From: an uncultured Bacilli bacterium
GTDB taxonomy: Bacteria > Bacillota_I > Bacilli_A > RF39 > UBA660
NCBI GenBank assembly: GCA_944363895.1
Contig: CALVVP010000032.1
Location: 1-8,037 of the forward strand
DNA: 8,037 nt
Reading direction: 5' to 3'
A model generated the notes under the pieces. That model was not told the DNA's origin, searched no databases, and was given only the letters and a program-made list of their open reading frames with translations. This document shows positions 5,469-8,037 of this stretch, one piece after another. The position numbers and the translations under genes were made by a program. Position 1 is the first letter of the stretch; the number at the start of each line of letters is the position of its first letter.

Positions 5469-5489
5469 AATGCTTTAAAGCATTTTTTT
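5467..5489 (+). terminator. Intrinsic terminator after the 54-codon gene
   Basis: A perfect palindrome AAAATGCTTTAAAGCATTTT (5467-5486) forms a stem with a TTAA loop and runs into a plus-strand T tract (to 5489). It begins in the stop codon. On the minus strand the T tract is only four bases, so it would end ylbE transcription less efficiently. Confidence 0.85.
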
Positions 5490-5712
5490 ATTGTCTTAAA
5501 GTAGCTAAAATAGTTTGAATCATATCAAATGTATCGATCGCTTTACTAATCCGATCGGATGGTCTTAATTTATAAGTTGTTTTCATTTCTTCTTCAAAAT
5601 CTTTAAAATATTGATTACTTCTATTTAAATACTTATACCAATGCGAATTTTCTCTTAAAAATTTTAGATAATTAATATTACTTTTTAATTTAATTTGCGT
5701 TTCGATACTCAT
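5488..5712 (-). CDS. ylbE: YlbE-like family protein
   Basis: The 74-residue protein matches the YlbE-like family. It shows YLKFLRENSHWYKYLNRSNQ (15-34), where the family has a FLRxxPxWYRxLSRxP stretch, and it ends with the amphipathic helix IDTFDMIQTILATLRQ, equivalent to the family's closing M..ML..MRQ. The function is unknown. The start is ATG at 5710-5712, overlapping the ylbD stop by one base (TAATG), so translation is coupled. In Bacillus the same order ylbD-ylbE is found, which strengthens both calls. The stop codon abuts the terminator of the converging small gene. Confidence 0.85.
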   Translation of the reverse strand: MSIETQIKLKSNINYLKFLRENSHWYKYLNRSNQYFKDFEEEMKTTYKLRPSDRISKAIDTFDMIQTILATLRQ

Positions 5713-6071
5713 TAATCTTCAAAATGTTTATACATTGGTCGTGGTTTATATTCTTTGGTCGGTTTAGTATCATCTTTACTAGATAAATCTTGCACCATTC
5801 CAATCACTCTTTGTAAATTACTAACGCCACTTTGAACACTATCTAAATTGATATTTTTTAACCAATTAAAAACTTCATTAACCCCAACGGCGGCAGTAGT
5901 TGCTGCAGCAACAGTTTCAACACTTAAATAATCTTTCCATGCTTCTTGATTCTCACCATATAAATCATATATTTCATAAAATTTTTGCCAATTACTTTCC
6001 CCCGTTTTAACATATTTAACTAATTTGGGATTCTTCTTAACAAACTCTTTAAATTCATCGATTTTGGCCAT
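5712..6071 (-). CDS. ylbD: YlbD-like spore-coat-associated protein
   Basis: The 119-residue protein starts at ATG 6069-6071, chosen because AGGTGA lies five bases before it. The in-frame GTG at 6078-6080 overlaps that site. The N-terminal part FKEFVKKNPKLVKYVKTGES (7-26), followed by NWQKFYEIYDLYGE, matches the FVKKHPKLVxxVRxGxxTWQExYEEWxLLGE pattern of Bacillus YlbD, described as a putative coat protein. A middle Ala/Val-rich stretch is followed by a segment where YlbD proteins have an amphipathic helix (LDSVQSGVSNLQRVIGMVQD), then a charged, proline-containing tail ending YKHFED. No signal peptide or membrane segment is visible. It is translated together with ylbE. With yqfC and yqfD this makes three spore-linked families in one window, though the assignment does not prove that spores are made. 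Confidence 0.82.
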   Translation of the reverse strand: MAKIDEFKEFVKKNPKLVKYVKTGESNWQKFYEIYDLYGENQEAWKDYLSVETVAAATTAAVGVNEVFNWLKNINLDSVQSGVSNLQRVIGMVQDLSSKDDTKPTKEYKPRPMYKHFED

Positions 6072-6124
6072 GACAATCACCTAATACATTTTATGCGAAA
6101 TGTTTTAAAAATGTACTAAATTCA

Positions 6125-6133
6125 TGATATAAT
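6125..6133 (+). promoter_or_regulatory. Extended -10 promoter of the aromatic-repeat protein gene
   Basis: TGATATAAT (6125-6133) is a full extended -10 element (TGnTATAAT). The region 17-18 bases upstream (around 6104-6110, TTTAAAA) is a poor -35, as is common for extended -10 promoters. The start would fall near 6140, giving an extremely short leader holding GAGGTGG. A divergent promoter for ylbD must lie in the same 79 bases, but I cannot pick one convincingly. Confidence 0.65.
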
Positions 6134-6150
6134 AATTACGAGGTGGCTTT

Positions 6151-7419
6151 ATGAATAAAGTTAGTGAAATGTTTTCTAAAATTAAAATTAGTAGTTTAAG
6201 TAAAAAAAATATTAGAGGAGTATTAATTATTATTTTTGTTATTTTAGTTTTGTATTTTGTTATATCAAGTGTCATAACTGGAAATAGAAATCGCACTTGT
6301 CAAAATTTAAGAAATGAAGTATTAACAGCTACTGATGCTTATATGGAAAATAACAATTTGCTTCCAACTTTAAATGGAACAAGTGAAACAATTTATTTAT
6401 CCGATTTATACGATAGTATTGTTTTTAAAGATTATGCTGTAACAGGGAAAGTTACTTATACAAAATATAATGAGGAATATATAAAAACAGTCGAGTTAGA
6501 TAATGCTGATTACTGTAATACAAAAGAATTTAATCAGGAATCAAATGAATATGATAGTACCAAAAATGTTAAAGTAGAAACAACTTTTAACTATGTAACG
6601 GTCGAATCTTATAATTCTGAATGGTCTGATTGGTATCCAAGTGAAGATATTAGCCAAGAAGAAACTAATGGTGTTTTACTACCACTTGATGAAAGAGATT
6701 TACCAACTATTCCTAGTACCGCAATTGTTACCGAATATGTAAGAGAAACTAAAACTTACTATAGTTATCGTGACAAAAGATGGCGCTGGTATCGCAATAA
6801 TGTGGAATATAGCGATTTTAGTTCAGAACAACCTACTGGCTATACTACGAAAGATACTTCTATCTCAATGAGTACCGAAGCAACTCCTTGGAGCCTAGAT
6901 TATCCTGAAGAAAAAGATTATCGTCATATTCGTAGAACTAATGGTTATCGTTGGTATTATTTAGATGGTGATGAGAAAATATACTGGAATAATGGCGAAT
7001 ATAGTCCTGATTCCCCTGGCGAGGAATATGAAAGAGATAATGAATTTAGAGCAACTATGTATTCTTATACTGATGATACTTGGCGCTGGTATAATGGCGA
7101 TACTAAAAGATTATACAGTGGTTATAGTTCTACTAAACCAAATAGTTATAATTATAAAGATGAAGAAACATTAACTTATACTAACTGGTCAACTTATCGT
7201 GATGAAAGTACACTTAATAGTTCTAATAAAAGTTATCGTGAAGAAAGAACAGATATTTATTCGCGTTATCTAATTAAATACGATGTTTATTCTTATCCGG
7301 TATTAGATAATTATGTATCATTAGATGAATTAGAATCAATATTAGGTAAAACTTATGAAGAAATAGATCAAGATAGAACATTAAAAGTGGAAGTCAATTT
7401 TAAATTTTATTATGAATAA
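6151..7419 (+). CDS. Membrane-anchored extracytoplasmic protein with Trp/Tyr/Arg-rich repeats
   Basis: I do not recognise a named family. The start is ATG 6151, with GAGGTGG four bases upstream. Of 422 residues, the basic first 20 are cytoplasmic and one membrane segment follows (about 22-43, IRGVLIIIFVILVLYFVISS); the rest should lie outside. Residues 50-122 (from CQNLRNEVLTATDAYMENNN to ADYC) look like a pilin-like module, with a helix, an LP turn and an IYLSDLYDS element, framed by the only two cysteines (C50, C122). No prepilin cleavage site is visible. Residues 196-337 contain three degenerate repeats of about 40 residues. Repeats one and three share YSYxDxxWRWY, then YSxFSS or YSGYSS, then PxxYxxKD; repeat two is more diverged (YRWYYLDGDEKIYW, 266-279). 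A further YR/YS-rich region runs to about 380. There is no C-terminal anchor. The role is probably at the surface, perhaps carbohydrate or wall binding given the aromatic side chains; that is inference. Confidence 0.85.
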   Translation: MNKVSEMFSKIKISSLSKKNIRGVLIIIFVILVLYFVISSVITGNRNRTCQNLRNEVLTATDAYMENNNLLPTLNGTSETIYLSDLYDSIVFKDYAVTGKVTYTKYNEEYIKTVELDNADYCNTKEFNQESNEYDSTKNVKVETTFNYVTVESYNSEWSDWYPSEDISQEETNGVLLPLDERDLPTIPSTAIVTEYVRETKTYYSYRDKRWRWYRNNVEYSDFSSEQPTGYTTKDTSISMSTEATPWSLDYPEEKDYRHIRRTNGYRWYYLDGDEKIYWNNGEYSPDSPGEEYERDNEFRATMYSYTDDTWRWYNGDTKRLYSGYSSTKPNSYNYKDEETLTYTNWSTYRDESTLNSSNKSYREERTDIYSRYLIKYDVYSYPVLDNYVSLDELESILGKTYEEIDQDRTLKVEVNFKFYYE

Positions 7420-7450
7420 ACTCGAGTCAATTTGAACTCGAGTTTATTTG
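7418..7450. terminator. Bidirectional terminator between convergent genes
   Basis: AAACTCGAGT (7418-7427) and ACTCGAGTTT (7436-7445) form a perfect 10-bp stem around an 8-base loop, with T-rich sequence on the plus side and, read from the other strand, TTTATT on the minus side. Both flanking genes end inside it: TAA at 7417-7419 on plus and TGA at 7427-7429 on minus. Confidence 0.9.
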
Positions 7451-7930
7451 TGCAATTATATCAACATATTCACTATTATTATATTCTTCAATAATTCTAT
7501 TTTTTATATATTCATCTTTACTACTACTATAGCCGACAATTACTTCATCACCAATAACTAAAAAAGGCACAGCATAATAAGTTTGGTTTAATCTATTTCC
7601 TACTTCATGCATTAAACGGTTGTTTTCTTCGTTGTACCAAACCTCATATTTTACTAAATTATAATAATTTCCATATTCCTTTTCTAAAGTGTCAAAATAA
7701 GTCATTAAGTTTTCACAAATATGGCAGCCATCACCCCAAAATAAATAAATATTAATACTTTCTTTATTTTCATCGCTTATTTCATTAGAATTATCTTCAT
7801 CTACCTTATTAGAATCATCAACTATATTTTCTTGATTATTTGATGAATCATTATTTAATTCGCTATTTTCTTTAGTACATCCTACTAAAATTAAACAACC
7901 TACAATCACTAATAATTTAATTAATTTCAT
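7427..7930 (-). CDS. Thioredoxin-fold lipoprotein with CHIC active site
   Basis: The 167-residue protein starts with a lipoprotein signal peptide (MKLIKLLVIVGCLILVGC) with lipobox LVGC, so the mature protein would begin at lipidated C18 on the outer face of the membrane. A low-complexity Asn/Asp/Glu/Ser linker (about 19-58) follows, then a compact thioredoxin-like domain. Strand INIYLFWGDG leads to the redox motif C69-H-I-C72, and YYAVPFLVIGDEVIVGY (118-134) holds the cis-proline (P122) and the paired strands. The helix typical of the fold ends the protein. The family carries out thiol-disulfide exchange outside the cell; whether it oxidises or reduces cannot be decided here. The start ATG (7928-7930) has GAGG seven bases upstream. 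It converges on the aromatic-repeat protein, whose two cysteines are a possible substrate. Confidence 0.88.
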   Translation of the reverse strand: MKLIKLLVIVGCLILVGCTKENSELNNDSSNNQENIVDDSNKVDEDNSNEISDENKESINIYLFWGDGCHICENLMTYFDTLEKEYGNYYNLVKYEVWYNEENNRLMHEVGNRLNQTYYAVPFLVIGDEVIVGYSSSKDEYIKNRIIEEYNNSEYVDIIAQINSSSN

Positions 7931-7998
7931 ACACTTACCTCACTTCACAAAATAATCTTTATATAATAAAGAATACATTTATAATATAAGAATTTAAA

Positions 7999-8026
7999 AA
8001 CTGTTTTTACAGTTGTTTTCATTATA
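7999..8026 (-). promoter_or_regulatory. Possible -10 box and hairpin upstream of the lipoprotein gene
   Basis: Read on the minus strand, TATAAT (8021-8026) is followed by a small hairpin, AACTGT (8009-8014) with ACAGTT (7999-8004) around AAAA, then a few Ts. It could be the -10 of the lipoprotein promoter with a 5' stem-loop, or the weak terminator of a gene beyond the edge. The -35 would lie outside the window. Apart from this and AT-rich spacer, 7931-8037 shows nothing else. Confidence 0.35.
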
Positions 8027-8037
8027 ACACTTTTTTT

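Noticed and set aside
6105..6296. Minus-strand open frame of 63 codons
   Set aside because: It is antisense to the start and membrane segment of the 6151 gene. Its apparent hydrophobicity mirrors that segment, and it lacks a ribosome binding site.
6965..7174. Plus-strand open frame of 69 codons
   Set aside because: It is an out-of-frame shadow inside the aromatic-repeat protein gene, which has a clear start, membrane segment and repeat pattern in its own frame.
6151..7419. Aromatic-repeat protein as a type IV pilin or choline-binding protein
   Set aside because: No prepilin peptidase site is seen before the membrane segment. The repeats lack the GWxxxxGxWYY spacing of choline-binding repeats, although both share many aromatic residues.
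7999..8026. Hairpin at the right edge as a full riboswitch
   Set aside because: Only a 6-bp stem with a few Ts is visible, there is no conserved aptamer sequence, and the window ends before any upstream context.

Overview
The window is a stretch of an AT-rich, low-G+C Bacillota-type genome. TGA is used as a true stop (at the ends of the yqfC-, vanZ-, ybeY- and DUF1653-type genes) and tryptophan is always TGG, so this is genetic code 11 and not a mycoplasma code. The gene order (yqfC, yqfD, ybeY, era, yqzL, recO, then a T-box leader), the ylbD/ylbE pair and GGTG-type ribosome binding sites point to the class Bacilli. The reduced operon suggests an uncultured, perhaps gut-associated lineage; that placement is inference.

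From right to left on the minus strand, about 5204 down to 769 is one tightly packed operon: yqfC (spore protein), yqfD (spore membrane protein), a VanZ-family membrane protein, ybeY (rRNA-maturation endonuclease), era (ribosome-assembly GTPase), a 27-residue YqzL-like microprotein, a DUF1653 protein and recO (recombination mediator). Genes overlap or nearly touch. Compared with the Bacillus order, phoH, the 7TM-HD gene, dgkA and cdd are absent, and a VanZ gene sits where phoH and the 7TM-HD gene would be.

Left of recO (422-757) lies the decayed C-terminal part of a winged-helix ATP-binding regulator. It is enclosed by two 59-bp direct repeats (357-415 and 756-814, 57/59 identical) that duplicate the 3' end of recO, so it looks like the remnant of something inserted at that end. 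Beyond it (139-330, minus strand) is a complete T-box riboswitch, probably valine-specific, leading into an HD-domain gene cut by the window edge. The right-hand repeat is part of recO, and the left-hand one carries the proposed -35 box of the T-box promoter.

The 5205-5303 interval is a divergent control region. A near-consensus sigma-A promoter, with a perfect 8-bp inverted repeat around its -10 box, drives a 54-codon plus-strand gene of unknown function that ends at a strong hairpin terminator. Converging on it is the minus-strand ylbD-ylbE pair, whose Bacillus relatives are a spore-coat protein and a small protein of unknown function.

The right end encodes two extracytoplasmic proteins: a plus-strand 422-residue membrane-anchored protein with an unfamiliar Trp/Tyr/Arg-rich repeat, and a convergent minus-strand thioredoxin-fold lipoprotein with a CHIC active site. 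They share a bidirectional hairpin terminator. The most unusual items are the recO-end duplication with its decayed cargo, the aromatic-repeat surface protein, the dyad-controlled small gene, and the T-box in front of an HD-domain gene where Bacillus has glyQS.
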